Source: Burkholderia sp. Ac-20365 (GTDB lineage Bacteria; Pseudomonadota; Gammaproteobacteria; Burkholderiales; Burkholderiaceae). From it: 45,303 bases of DNA. The position numbers and the translations under genes are program-made. Under the pieces are notes generated by a model that was given only the letters and a program-made list of their open reading frames with translations, was not told the DNA's origin and did no database searches. Each line of letters starts with the position of its first letter. The stretch's first letter is position 1. Positions 17,690 through 26,162 of this stretch are shown one piece after another. The stretch covers positions 1 to 45,303 of the forward strand of contig NZ_JAAGPI010000055.1 in assembly GCF_017104715.1 (NCBI RefSeq). Direction: 5' to 3'.

Positions 17690-18397
17690 TCAGGCAGCAG
17701 CCGCCGACGCGACGGGCGCGGCATGATGCAGCGCGTCGGCCCATTGCGCGACGCGGCGTGGATCGAGGCGCGACGTGCGGCCGTCTTCGCAGAGCGCGGT
17801 GCGAAAACCGGCGACGTCGGGCGCGAGTGCGCGGATCGCGTCGAGCTGCGCCCAGCCGAGCGAGCCCGCGATGCAGGCCATTGCGCCCGATGCGCGAATC
17901 GTCGCGAGATAGCGCGCGATTGTCGCGCTATCGATGCAATCGAGCAGCGTGCGGCCTGTTTTGCCTGCCGTATCGAACACGATGCCTTCGAAGCCGAGCG
18001 ACACCGCGTGCTCGACGAGTTGCGCTTCGACGCCGTCATCGCACAGCAGAACGGGGAGCACATTGGCCTGCAAACCGGCGATGCGTGTGAGGCATGCATG
18101 CGCGTGCGGTCCCGGCACGATGCCCACTTTCACGAAATCGACGCCTGTTTCGGCGACATCGTTGACGCGTGTCGCGATGGCATCGAGCGCCTCGGGCGGC
18201 AGATCGCCGATGGTGGCGCTGATCGGTTTGACGGGATAACGTGAACGCAGGGTACGCGCGATACGCCAGATGTTATCCAGCGACACACCGCCGAGCGCGC
18301 CTTCGAGCGGTTCTTTCAGATCGATCAGATCGGCGCCGGCGCCGGCTGCATCGAATGCCTCTTCCGCCGAGCGGACGCTTGCGAGCAATGCGGTCAT
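17690..18397 (-). CDS. mfnB: MfnB, (5-formylfuran-3-yl)methyl phosphate synthase (DUF556)
   Basis: Makes the furan ring of methanofuran/methylofuran from two molecules of glyceraldehyde-3-phosphate. From the ATG at 18397, with GAGGAAA six bases upstream, it is 235 residues, the usual family length. Expected Lys/Asp active-site segments are present: GADLIDLKEPLEGALGG, VDFVKVGIVPG and IVFDTAGKTGRTLLD. An upstream extension of 38 codons overlaps DUF447 and is not used. It lies 10 bp after the DUF447 gene. Confidence 0.93.
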   Translation of the reverse strand: MTALLASVRSAEEAFDAAGAGADLIDLKEPLEGALGGVSLDNIWRIARTLRSRYPVKPISATIGDLPPEALDAIATRVNDVAETGVDFVKVGIVPGPHAHACLTRIAGLQANVLPVLLCDDGVEAQLVEHAVSLGFEGIVFDTAGKTGRTLLDCIDSATIARYLATIRASGAMACIAGSLGWAQLDAIRALAPDVAGFRTALCEDGRTSRLDPRRVAQWADALHHAAPVASAAAA

Positions 18398-18407
18398 CCG
18401 GATTTCC

Positions 18408-19019
18408 TCAGGACGTGTGCGTTGAGGGTTCTGCTTTTTTGTCGGCGGCGTCGCCGGTGTTGCGAAAGCGTTGGACAGCTGCTGTGATCCAGTTCCACGC
18501 AGTGAGTTCATCGGGGCCGGCGGTTTTATCGATGGCGATCTGCAGATAGGCCATTTCGCGGTCGATCTTGTCGGCGGGCAGCATGAAGAGGCGGCTGACG
18601 AGGATCGCGCCTTCGACGACGGCGGCTTGCGCGCGATTGAAGCCTGCGAATGGCGCGTGGGTTTCGGCGTGCACGCAGCGCATGTGCAGCACGGGGCGTT
18701 GCGGGTCGTCGGTGATGTGGTCGAGGGTCAGTTCCGTGTGGGCGAGGGATTCTTTCAGCCTGACGCTGGCGACCTGGGTGGCCGGACAGGTCGGCCAGTC
18801 GCGTTGGGTGCCGGTTACGCAGCCGGCGAATATGCGGGTGTCGGTTGTGTAGTTGATTACCGCTGCGCGGGTGGCTAGTACGTTGTCCAGTGTTCTGGAT
18901 GGTTTGAATGGGGACAGGATTGCCAGGCCTTTCTCTTTCTCGTCGAAACGTACGCCCATTGGGGCGGTGTGTGGCACGCCGTCAATGGTGCAGGTAGTGA
19001 TGATGGTTTCGTGGATCAT
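18408..19019 (-). CDS. DUF447 family protein, flavoprotein-like, of the C1 cofactor gene set
   Basis: A 203-residue DUF447 protein, a family with a split-barrel flavin-binding fold that recurs in methanogens and in bacterial H4MPT clusters. Visible segments are MIHETIITTCTIDGVPHTAPMG, RTLDNVLATRAAVINYT and FAGCVTGTQRDWP. The function is unknown; a role in pterin or furan cofactor synthesis is inferred from position upstream of mfnB. The ATG at 19019 has no clear ribosome site and lies only 57 bp from repeat copy 2. Codon third positions near its 5' end are unusually A/C-rich (71 of the first 90), mirroring the G/T-rich plus strand. Confidence 0.8.
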   Translation of the reverse strand: MIHETIITTCTIDGVPHTAPMGVRFDEKEKGLAILSPFKPSRTLDNVLATRAAVINYTTDTRIFAGCVTGTQRDWPTCPATQVASVRLKESLAHTELTLDHITDDPQRPVLHMRCVHAETHAPFAGFNRAQAAVVEGAILVSRLFMLPADKIDREMAYLQIAIDKTAGPDELTAWNWITAAVQRFRNTGDAADKKAEPSTHTS

Positions 19020-19076
19020 GGTTTGGGTTTGGTTTGCTTTTGTCTTGCGACGCTGGGGTGGTTTGCTTTTGTTTTT

Positions 19077-19728
19077 GCTGGCATCCGCGATATGCCTTCG
19101 TGCTTCACGCGTCGCCCCTGTGCGGGGCGGCACTTACTTTCTTTGCCGCGGCAAAGAAAGTAAGCAAAGAAAGCCGCTCACACCGCCAGCCCTTCTTCCT
19201 GCCTGAGGGCCCCCAACGGTTCTTATTCTTCACACGGCAACCTCTCAGTCCCCGCCCGTTGCCAACGCCTCGATTGAACGCCTCACCCGCCTCAACCACC
19301 CGTAGCAGCATCGAGCGGCAGCGACTGGTGTGCGCCGCCCAGGTGGCAAACTGTGTGTCGGTTTTCGCGGGGGGCGCGCATCACTTCGGACTGAAAGCAC
19401 GGCGCATGCCTTCCTGTAAGCGCGCCGACGTTCGCGGCACTACGACCTACACACAGTTTGCCACCTTGGCGGCCGTAGTGATGCGCTACCGTTGGCTTGC
19501 TACGGGTGAATGGAGCGGGTGAGGCGTTTGGTCGAAGCGTTGGCAGCGGGGAACGAGAAGAGCGCGGGTGCGAGCAGGACGGGGCCGTTGGGGGCCCGTG
19601 GGTAAAGGTCAAGAATTGGCGGTGTGAGCGGCTTTCTTTGCTTACTTTCTTTGCCGCGGCAAAGAAAGTAAGTGCCGCCCCGCACAGGGGCAACGCTTGA
19701 AGCACGAAGGCAATTCGCGGATGCCAGC
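19077..19728 (+). repeat. Dispersed nested-palindromic repeat, copy 2 (complete)
   Basis: A complete 652-bp copy bounded by GCTGGCATCCGC at 19077 and its inverse GCGGATGCCAGC ending at 19728. A perfect 32-bp palindrome at 19133-19164 is centred on GCCGCGGC, and an equivalent one lies in the right arm near 19640-19674. Central GGCAAACTGTGTGT and ACACACAGTTTGCC arms are present. Unlike copies 1, 3 and 4, both arms are of the same subtype, so it is the most symmetrical copy. It separates the methylofuran genes from pqqA and cbb. Confidence 0.88.
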
Positions 19729-19787
19729 GAAGGGACAACCCCCGAATGCCAGACAAAACGAAAAAACCAGATTGCGGCAACGCACAA

Positions 19788-19830
19788 CCAAAACACAACG
19801 GGGCCAGCCCAGAAAACCCAGACCGGCCCC
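19788..19830 (-). terminator. Probable intrinsic terminator of pqqA
   Basis: Downstream of the pqqA stop on the minus strand, GGGGCCGG (19830-19823) can pair with CTGGCCCC (19807-19800) as an 8-bp stem with one G-U pair and a ~15-nt loop, followed by the T-rich GTTGTGTTTTGG. This would end a monocistronic pqqA transcript before repeat copy 2. Confidence 0.5.
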
Positions 19831-19848
19831 GCGACAGCGGCAAAAAAA

Positions 19849-19923
19849 TCACCGCGTAGCGATATACATCGTGATTTCAAACCCGAAACGCATATCGGTA
19901 TACCCAGGGGTAGTCCACTGCAT
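19849..19923 (-). CDS. pqqA: PqqA, PQQ precursor peptide (displaced from pqqBCDE)
   Basis: A 24-residue peptide: MQWTTPGYTD, then MRFGFEITMYIATR. It carries the family hallmark E-x3-Y (Glu16, Tyr20), the residues that PqqE cross-links and that become PQQ. The ATG at 19923 is preceded by a near-perfect ribosome site, AAAGGAGG, 8-9 bases upstream. The gene lies between repeat copy 2 and cbbL on the minus strand, 11.7 kb from pqqB, where it is missing. A probable terminator follows it. High expression from its own promoter would fit a peptide substrate needed in excess (inference). A second pqqA elsewhere in the genome is possible. Confidence 0.93.
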   Translation of the reverse strand: MQWTTPGYTDMRFGFEITMYIATR

Positions 19924-20322
19924 AGTCTCGTCCTCCTTTCACGATTAAAAAAAACTAGCGGTCCCATTGCGACAGGAAGTGCACAGGATTGCGCACACCC
20001 ATCACCTCGGCCCATGTTGCTGACGCAACTGTCGTACCAGTCACCAGCCCTCGGGGAAAGTCCGCTTGCTTACGGGCCTTACTGTAGCGGAACTGCAGCA
20101 AAGTGTTGCACGAGCCGATCACCCATTGTGGACGCATTTTGCATTCCGTGCACGCGTGTTAACGGATCGTTTAAGCCTGCTGAAAAAAATCGTGAATTCA
20201 CTTCAGCCAGGGCGCCGCCTACATTGACCTGCAAGGCCGGCCACTTTCGATGCACGCCAGCCTCCACCACCACAGCGTGCGCGCCCGTCCAGGTGCGCCC
20301 CGTTCCAAGTCGAGGCAGCGTG
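19924..20322. promoter_or_regulatory. Divergent pqqA/cbbL control region
   Basis: This 399-bp region must contain the leftward pqqA promoter and the rightward cbb promoter. A perfect dyad GTTGC-TGAC-GCAAC is at 20016-20029. A second imperfect dyad, TTAAC-N5-GTTTAA, lies around 20159-20174, about 150 bp before cbbL, and resembles a LysR/CbbR-type site. An A/T-rich patch at 19946-19954 precedes the pqqA ribosome site. I could not assign -35/-10 boxes. No other gene is seen here. Confidence 0.4.
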
Positions 20323-21813
20323 ATGAACGATTTCACCAAGGAAGCCGTCAAGCCCGCAGCAACCGAAAGCGCCAGGCGCTCGCGCTATTCGGCAGGCGTC
20401 CTCAAGTACCGCGAAATGGGCTACTGGCAGCCCGACTACACACCCAAAGACACCGATGTCATCGCGCTCTTCCGTATCACGCCCCAACCGGGCGTCGAAC
20501 CGGAAGAAGCGGCCGCAGCCGTTGCGGGCGAATCGTCGACGGCAACGTGGACAGTCGTGTGGACCGATCGCCTCACCGCGTGCGACATGTACCGCGCAAA
20601 AGCATTTCGCGTCGACCCCGTTCCCAACGCCAGCGAAAGCGAGCCGCAGTACTTCGCGTTCATCGCGTATGACCTCGATCTGTTCGAGGAAGGTTCGGTT
20701 GCGAATCTGACTGCGTCGATCATCGGCAATGTGTTCGGTTTCAAGCCTTTGAAAGCGTTGCGTCTCGAAGACATGCGCATTCCCGTTGCCTATCTGAAGA
20801 CCTTTCAGGGGCCGCCGACAGGCATCGTCGTCGAACGCGAACGGCTCGACAAATACGGCAGGCCGTTGCTCGGCGCCACCGTCAAGCCGAAGCTCGGGCT
20901 GTCGGGCAAGAACTATGGGCGTGTCGTGTATGAAGGCCTCAAAGGCGGTCTCGACTTTCTGAAGGACGACGAAAACATCAACTCGCAGCCGTTCATGCAC
21001 TGGCGCGACCGGTATCTGTTCGCAATGGAAGCCGTTGCCCGCGCGCAAGCCGAGACAGGCGAAGTGAAAGGCCATTACCTGAACGTGACGGCGGGCACGA
21101 TGGAAGATATGTACGAGCGCGCCGAATTCGCGAAGGAACTCGGCTCGTGCATTGTGATGATCGATCTGGTGATCGGATGGACGGCGATCACGTCGATGGG
21201 TCGCTGGGCGCGCAAGAACGACATGATCCTGCACCTGCATCGCGCAGGACATGGCACGTACACGCGGCAGCGCAATCACGGCATTTCGTTTCGCGTGATA
21301 GCGAAGTGGCTGCGTATGGCGGGCGTCGATCATGCGCATGCGGGCACGGCTGTCGGCAAGCTCGATGGCGATCCGCTCTCCGTGCAGGGCTATTACAACG
21401 TGCTGCGCGAATCGCACAACCCGGTCGATCTCACGCGCGGTCTCTATTTCGACCAGCCGTGGGCGGGCTTGCGCAAGGTCATGCCTGTCGCGTCGGGCGG
21501 CATTCACGCGGGGCAGATGCATCAACTGCTCGACCTGTTCGGCGACGACGCGATCCTGCAGTTCGGTGGCGGCACGATCGGCCATCCGTCGGGAATTCAG
21601 GCGGGCGCAACGGCGAACCGCGTCGCGCTTGAAACGATGGTCAAGGCGCGCAACGAAGGCCGCGACATCGCCAATGAAGGCCCCGACATACTGGAAGCGG
21701 CGGCGCGCCACTGCACGCCGCTCAAACAGGCACTCGACGTATGGGGCGACGTGACCTTTAACTACACGCCAACCGATACACCCGATTTCGCCGTCACGCC
21801 GAGCGTGGCCTGA
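20323..21813 (+). CDS. cbbL: RuBisCO large subunit, red-type form I (IC)
   Basis: Ribulose-1,5-bisphosphate carboxylase/oxygenase large chain, 496 residues. Catalytic features are GATVKPKLGLS (substrate Lys), GLDFLKDDENINSQPF with the carbamylated Lys214 (Lys201 in plant numbering), HLHRAGHGTYTRQRNHGISF, loop-6 AVGKLDGDP with Lys346, and GGGTIGHPSGIQAGA. These red-type variants and the cbbX neighbour place it in form IC/ID. The ATG at 20323 has GAGG upstream; the frame stays open far upstream, but that part overlaps pqqA antisense and the repeat. First gene of cbbLSXFP. Confidence 0.97.
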   Translation: MNDFTKEAVKPAATESARRSRYSAGVLKYREMGYWQPDYTPKDTDVIALFRITPQPGVEPEEAAAAVAGESSTATWTVVWTDRLTACDMYRAKAFRVDPVPNASESEPQYFAFIAYDLDLFEEGSVANLTASIIGNVFGFKPLKALRLEDMRIPVAYLKTFQGPPTGIVVERERLDKYGRPLLGATVKPKLGLSGKNYGRVVYEGLKGGLDFLKDDENINSQPFMHWRDRYLFAMEAVARAQAETGEVKGHYLNVTAGTMEDMYERAEFAKELGSCIVMIDLVIGWTAITSMGRWARKNDMILHLHRAGHGTYTRQRNHGISFRVIAKWLRMAGVDHAHAGTAVGKLDGDPLSVQGYYNVLRESHNPVDLTRGLYFDQPWAGLRKVMPVASGGIHAGQMHQLLDLFGDDAILQFGGGTIGHPSGIQAGATANRVALETMVKARNEGRDIANEGPDILEAAARHCTPLKQALDVWGDVTFNYTPTDTPDFAVTPSVA

Positions 21814-21851
21814 TCGATCGACCGCCGTCCACGCCGAACAAGGAGCCAGCG

Positions 21852-22253
21852 ATGCGCATCACCCAAGGGACATTCTCTTTCCTGCCCGACCTGACCGACG
21901 ACGAAATCCGCCTGCAGATCCAGTACGCGCTGAACCAGGGCTGGTCATGCTCGGTCGAGTTCACCGACGACCCGCATCCGCGCAACACGTACTGGGAAAT
22001 GTGGGGCTTGCCGATGTTCGATCTGCGTGACGCAGCGGGCGTGTTGATGGAAGTCACGCGTTGCCGCGACGCGTATCCGCAGCACTACATCAAGGTGAAC
22101 GCATTCGATTCGGTGCGCGGCTTCGAGACGATGCGGCTGTCGTTTATCGTCAACCGGCCCGATGTCGAGCCGACGCTCGTGCTCGGGCGCCAGGACGATC
22201 GCTCGCGCGTGCAGCGCTATTCGCTGACCACCGTGCGTGCTGTGCCTCGCTGA
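21852..22253 (+). CDS. cbbS: RuBisCO small subunit, red-type
   Basis: A 133-residue small chain with ITQGTFSFLPDLTDDEI at the N-terminus, WSCSVEFTDDPHPRNTYWEMWGLPMFDLRD and YIKVNAFDSVRGFETMRLSFIVNRP. The C-terminal extension after this (residues ~105-133) matches the beta-hairpin of red-type small subunits, which lines the central channel of the hexadecamer. It starts 38 bp after cbbL with an AAGGAG ribosome site. Confidence 0.97.
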   Translation: MRITQGTFSFLPDLTDDEIRLQIQYALNQGWSCSVEFTDDPHPRNTYWEMWGLPMFDLRDAAGVLMEVTRCRDAYPQHYIKVNAFDSVRGFETMRLSFIVNRPDVEPTLVLGRQDDRSRVQRYSLTTVRAVPR

Positions 22254-22303
22254 ACGCGGTTTGGCGTTGAAGCGAACCAGAACAGGAACAGGGAGACATC
22301 GTC

Positions 22304-23293
22304 ATGAACGCCGATGTAATGGAATCGACGCAGCATGAAGAGGCGCAAAAGGTGCAAGAAGCGCAAGCGCCGCGCGTCGATCTGCTCGCGCTCTTTCGCG
22401 AGTCCGGCATTGCCGGCGTGCTCGACGAACTCGACCGCGACCTGGTCGGCCTCGCGCCGGTGAAGACGCGTATCCGCGAGATTGCCGCGCAACTGCTGGT
22501 GGGCCGCGCACGTGAAGCGCTCGGCATCGAAAGCGGCGCGCCGACGCTGCACATGTGCTTCAGCGGCAATCCCGGCACCGGCAAGACGACCGTCGCGCTG
22601 CGCATGGCTGACGTGCTGTTCCGGCTCGGCTATATCCGCCGCAACAATCTGGTTTCAGTGACACGCGATGATCTCGTCGGCCAGTACATCGGCCACACGG
22701 CGCCGAAAACGCGCGAAGTACTCAAGCGCGCGATGGGCGGCGTGCTGTTCATCGACGAAGCGTATTACCTGTATCGCCCGGAAAACGAGCGCGATTATGG
22801 GCAGGAGTCGATTGAAATCCTGCTCCAGACCATGGAGAACCAGCGCGACGATCTCGTCGTGATTCTCGCGGGTTACGCCGCGCGCATGGACACCTTCTTT
22901 CGCAGCAATCCCGGTTTTCGCTCGCGGATTGCGCATCATCTGTCGTTCCCCGATTACGCGCCTGACGAACTGCTGCTGATCGCCGAACGCATGCTCGACA
23001 CGATGCATTACCGGTTCGACGCCGATTCCCACCGCGCTTTCGAGGATTACCTCGCGCGGCGCGTGCGTCAACCGAACTTCGCGAACGCGCGCTCGGTGCG
23101 CAACGCGCTCGACCGCGCGCGGCTGCGCCAGGCGAACCGCCTGTTCGCCGATGCTTTGCGCGGCGGCGCGAGCGCTGACCCTGCCGCGCTGACGCTGCTG
23201 AACGCCGCCGATATCCGCGCGAGCAGCGTGTTCTCCGAATCAGGCAGCGCCGCAAAGGAAGCCGGCGTTGCGCAAGAATTCCCCACTTCGTAG
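22304..23293 (+). CDS. cbbX: CbbX, red-type RuBisCO activase (AAA+)
   Basis: An AAA+ motor that threads the large-subunit C-terminus to release inhibitory sugar phosphates from red-type RuBisCO. It has 329 residues: an N-terminal helical linker, Walker A FSGNPGTGKTTVALRMAD, Walker B GGVLFIDEAYYL, pore-loop region around VGQYIGHTAPKT, sensor-type NPGFRSRIAHHLSFPDY and an arginine-rich C-terminal lid (NARSVRNALDRARLRQANRL). An AGGGAG site precedes the start. Confidence 0.96.
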   Translation: MNADVMESTQHEEAQKVQEAQAPRVDLLALFRESGIAGVLDELDRDLVGLAPVKTRIREIAAQLLVGRAREALGIESGAPTLHMCFSGNPGTGKTTVALRMADVLFRLGYIRRNNLVSVTRDDLVGQYIGHTAPKTREVLKRAMGGVLFIDEAYYLYRPENERDYGQESIEILLQTMENQRDDLVVILAGYAARMDTFFRSNPGFRSRIAHHLSFPDYAPDELLLIAERMLDTMHYRFDADSHRAFEDYLARRVRQPNFANARSVRNALDRARLRQANRLFADALRGGASADPAALTLLNAADIRASSVFSESGSAAKEAGVAQEFPTS

Positions 23294-23302
23294 GAGAGCA
23301 TC

Positions 23303-24403
23303 ATGCGCCACGCAAACATTACGCTGACGAGGTTCCTGAGCGGCGACGCGGACCATCTGATGTCGACGCGTCCTTCGACCGCGTTGCAGGCGGTGTTGCA
23401 CGAAGTCGCGGCGTCGGTGAAGACGATCGGCGCGGCGCTCGCGCGCGGCACGCTGGGCGAAAGCGCGCAGGCCGATTCCGTCGCAGGCGGCGCGGTGCTC
23501 GCGTATTCGACGCGACGCCGCAAGCTCGCCGAAACCGCCGCTCGCAACCGGCATGCCGATGACATCGACAAGCCCGAGTACCAGCTCGCATTCGATCCGC
23601 TGAACTGCCCGTGGAATGCCGACATCAACGGCACGGCGGGCTCGATCTTCTCGGTGATGCGCGTGCAGTCGCAAGGCAGCGACGCAAATGGCGCGGACGC
23701 GCGCGCCGACGCGTATGGCGAACTCGACTGCGAATCTTACGGCGAGGCTTACGGCGCGCCGTTTCTGCAACCGGGCCGCGAGCAGGCGGCAGCGGGCTAC
23801 ACGATCTACGGCCCGGCGACGATGCTCGTGTTGACGCTTGGCGAGGGCACGCATGGCTTCACGCTCGACGGCAACACGGACGAATTCATGCTCACGCATC
23901 CGTCTATTCGTATCCCGGACGAGACGGGCGAGATTGCCGTCGATGCATCGAACGAACGCTTCTGGGAGCCGCCTGTGCGCCGCTACGTGCACGAGTGCCG
24001 GGAAGGGCGCTCGGGCTGTCGCGAACGGGATTTCAGCCTGCGCTGGAGCGACGCGCTGGTGCCGGAAGTGCATCGCATCCTGATGCGCGGCGGTCTGTTC
24101 CTGATGCCACGCGACTACCGCACGCGCTCCGCGATGCGCGGACGTCTGTCGGCTGTCTACGATGCGAGCCCGCTGGGATTTCTGGTCGAGCAGGCGGGCG
24201 GCATGGCGACGACGGGGCGCGAGCGCGTGCTCGACGCCGCGCCGCGCACGTTCCATGAGCGCATGCCCTTGATACTTGGCTCGACGAATGAGGTGTCGCG
24301 TATTGGGCGCTATCACCGCGAGCACGATCTGGGTATCGACATGCCTTTTACGTCGCCGCTTTTTCGTGAGCGCTCGCTGTTCCTTCCGGAGACCTCGGTC
24401 TGA
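23303..24403 (+). CDS. cbbF: CbbF-like class I fructose-1,6-bisphosphatase homologue with degenerate metal site
   Basis: In the Calvin operon this position normally encodes fructose/sedoheptulose bisphosphatase. The 366-residue protein aligns over its full length with CbbF (MRHANITLTRFL, FLQPGREQAAAGYTIYGPATMLVLTLG, NERFWEPPVRRYV, HRILMRGGLFLMPRD, FLVEQAGG, SPLFRERSLF). The catalytic metal motif, normally DPLDGSSN, reads DPLNCPWN (D98, N101). The upstream ASEE-type acidic pair is replaced by a shortened AARNRHADD segment, and the late metal ligand in YEANP/YECNP reads YDASP (D287). The frame is clean, so this is not a frameshift. The ancestry is clear, but bisphosphatase activity is doubtful. 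It starts 9 bp after cbbX. Confidence 0.85.
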   Translation: MRHANITLTRFLSGDADHLMSTRPSTALQAVLHEVAASVKTIGAALARGTLGESAQADSVAGGAVLAYSTRRRKLAETAARNRHADDIDKPEYQLAFDPLNCPWNADINGTAGSIFSVMRVQSQGSDANGADARADAYGELDCESYGEAYGAPFLQPGREQAAAGYTIYGPATMLVLTLGEGTHGFTLDGNTDEFMLTHPSIRIPDETGEIAVDASNERFWEPPVRRYVHECREGRSGCRERDFSLRWSDALVPEVHRILMRGGLFLMPRDYRTRSAMRGRLSAVYDASPLGFLVEQAGGMATTGRERVLDAAPRTFHERMPLILGSTNEVSRIGRYHREHDLGIDMPFTSPLFRERSLFLPETSV

Positions 24404-24436
24404 CTTCTGACCTGTGACGAGACGAGGAGACAGTGC

Positions 24437-25309
24437 ATGTCAGTCAGACATCCGATCATTGCCGTGACGGGGTCGAGCGGCGCGGGCACGACCACCGTCA
24501 TGAGGAGCTTCACGCATATATTTCGCAGGGAGAAGATCAATGCGCAGATTGTCGAAGGCGATGCGTTCCATCGGTACGACCGGCTCGGGATGCGCGAAGC
24601 GCTGCGCCAGAGCGAGCGCGACGGCGTGCGCAATTTCAGTCACTTCGGACCGGACGCGAATCTGCTCGATGAACTGGAACAGCTGTTCGCGAGCTACGGT
24701 ACGACGGGCGGCGGGAAGTTTCGCCGATACGTGCACGACGAAGCCGATGCCGCGCAGTACAAGCAGGATGCGGGGACGTTTACACCGTGGGAGGACATTG
24801 CGCCGGGCACGGACATGATGTTTTACGAAGGGCTTCATGGTGCGGCCGTGACCAGCAAGGTCGACATCGCACAGCATGCGGATCTGCTCGTCGGCGTGGT
24901 GCCGATCATAAATCTGGAGTGGATTCAAAAGCTGCATCGTGACCAGACGCTGCGCGGTTATTCGCACGAGGCTGTTGTCGATACGATTTTGCGGCGGATG
25001 CCGGATTATGTGAATTACATCTGTCCGCAGTTTTCACGTACTCATGTGAATTTTCAACGTGTTCCCACTGTTGATACTTCTAATCCCTTTACTGCTCGGG
25101 AGATTCCGCAGCCTGATGAGAGTTTTGTTGTTATCCGGTTTTCCAAGCCTAAGGGTATAGACTTTCCTTATCTGCTCACTATGTTGCATGACTCGTTTAT
25201 GTCGCGGCCTAATGTGATTGTGGTTCCCGGAGGCAAGATGGGTCTTGCCATGCAGTTGATTTTTACGCCGATGATCCTGCAACTGCGTGACCGGCAGGCG
25301 CGGGTTTGA
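24437..25309 (+). CDS. cbbP: Phosphoribulokinase
   Basis: Phosphorylates ribulose-5-phosphate to the RuBisCO substrate. The 290-residue bacterial-type enzyme has Walker A GSSGAGTTT, VEGDAFHRYDR, KFRRYVHDEADA, a Walker-B-like MFYEGLHG, and LEWIQKLHRDQTLRGYSHEAV. Base composition changes along the gene. In the first 91 codons, 13 third positions are T and 35 are C; in the last 91, 42 are T and 12 are C. The protein stays conserved, so this is a mutational or selective skew approaching repeat copy 3 and not a frame error. Confidence 0.96.
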   Translation: MSVRHPIIAVTGSSGAGTTTVMRSFTHIFRREKINAQIVEGDAFHRYDRLGMREALRQSERDGVRNFSHFGPDANLLDELEQLFASYGTTGGGKFRRYVHDEADAAQYKQDAGTFTPWEDIAPGTDMMFYEGLHGAAVTSKVDIAQHADLLVGVVPIINLEWIQKLHRDQTLRGYSHEAVVDTILRRMPDYVNYICPQFSRTHVNFQRVPTVDTSNPFTAREIPQPDESFVVIRFSKPKGIDFPYLLTMLHDSFMSRPNVIVVPGGKMGLAMQLIFTPMILQLRDRQARV

Positions 25310-25461
25310 GGTTTTTGCTTACGCGGGGTTTGGTTGTGGTTTGTTGTGGTTTGTTGTGCGTCTCAGTTCGTGGTTGGCTGACGGCCGGTTTGGTTTTGGT
25401 TTTTTTCCCGCGTGGGGTCGTCAGCGTTTTTTGCTTTTTGTTTTTGTTTTTTTGCTTTTGA

Positions 25462-26115
25462 GCTGGCATCCGCGATATGCCTTCGTGCTTCAGGCGTCGC
25501 CCCTGTGCGGGGCGGCACCTACTTTTCTTTGCCGCGGCAAAGAAAAGTAGGCAAAAGAAAGCCGCTGAACACCGCTAGTTCTTGTTCCTGCCTGAGGGCC
25601 CCCAACAGTTCCTCCGCTTCGAACGGCACCTTGATATTCACTGCCCGTTGCCAACGCTCCGAATAGGCGCCTCACCCGCTTCATGCTCCCGCGTCACAAC
25701 ACGCGCGAACAAATCGCCCACGTTCTATAGCGGCAAACTGTGTGTAGGCTTTCGCTGCGTACATGCTTCACTCCGGACTGAAAAGTACGATCGGTGTCGT
25801 AGGAGCGCCGACGCGTGAGGCACTACGACCTACACACAGTTTGCCACCTGGGCGGCCGTAACCATTCGCTGCCACTGGCTGCGCGACGGGTGATCGAAGC
25901 GGGTGAGGCTCACGTTCAGGGCGCTAGCAATGGGCGGTGACTGAGAAGTTGCCGTGTGAAGGAGAGGACCCGTTGGGGGCCCTCAGGCGGAGGTCAAGAA
26001 CGGGCGGTGTTTGCCCGCTTTCTTTGCTTACTTTCTTTGCGGCGGCAAAGAAAGTAAGTGCCGCCCCGCACAGGGGCAACGCGTGAAGCACCGATAACAA
26101 AATGCGGATGCCAGC
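25462..26115 (+). repeat. Dispersed nested-palindromic repeat, copy 3 (complete)
   Basis: A complete 654-bp copy from GCTGGCATCCGC (25462) to GCGGATGCCAGC (26115). The left arm has a perfect 34-bp palindrome at 25518-25551. The centre has perfect 17-bp inverted arms, GGCAAACTGTGTGTAGG at 25732-25748 and CCTACACACAGTTTGCC at 25829-25845. The right arm has the GGCG-centred hairpin. It matches copy 1 in orientation. It lies between cbbP and the DUF6513 gene, which converge on it, and its hairpins could terminate both transcripts. Confidence 0.88.
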
Positions 26116-26162
26116 AAAAACACAAGCAAACCAAACCCAAGCGTCGCAGACAAAAAACCTCA

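Noticed and set aside
19672..20322. A 217-codon N-terminal extension of cbbL in the same open frame
   Set aside because: It crosses the repeat end and the antisense of pqqA and has no similarity to RuBisCO. The ATG at 20323 has a ribosome site and gives the normal length.
23500..23640. A compensating double frameshift as the cause of the degenerate CbbF metal site
   Set aside because: The other two frames do not restore DPLDGSSN or the acidic pair, and flanking residues (KPEYQLAFDPL, GSIFSV) are in register, so the substitutions look real.
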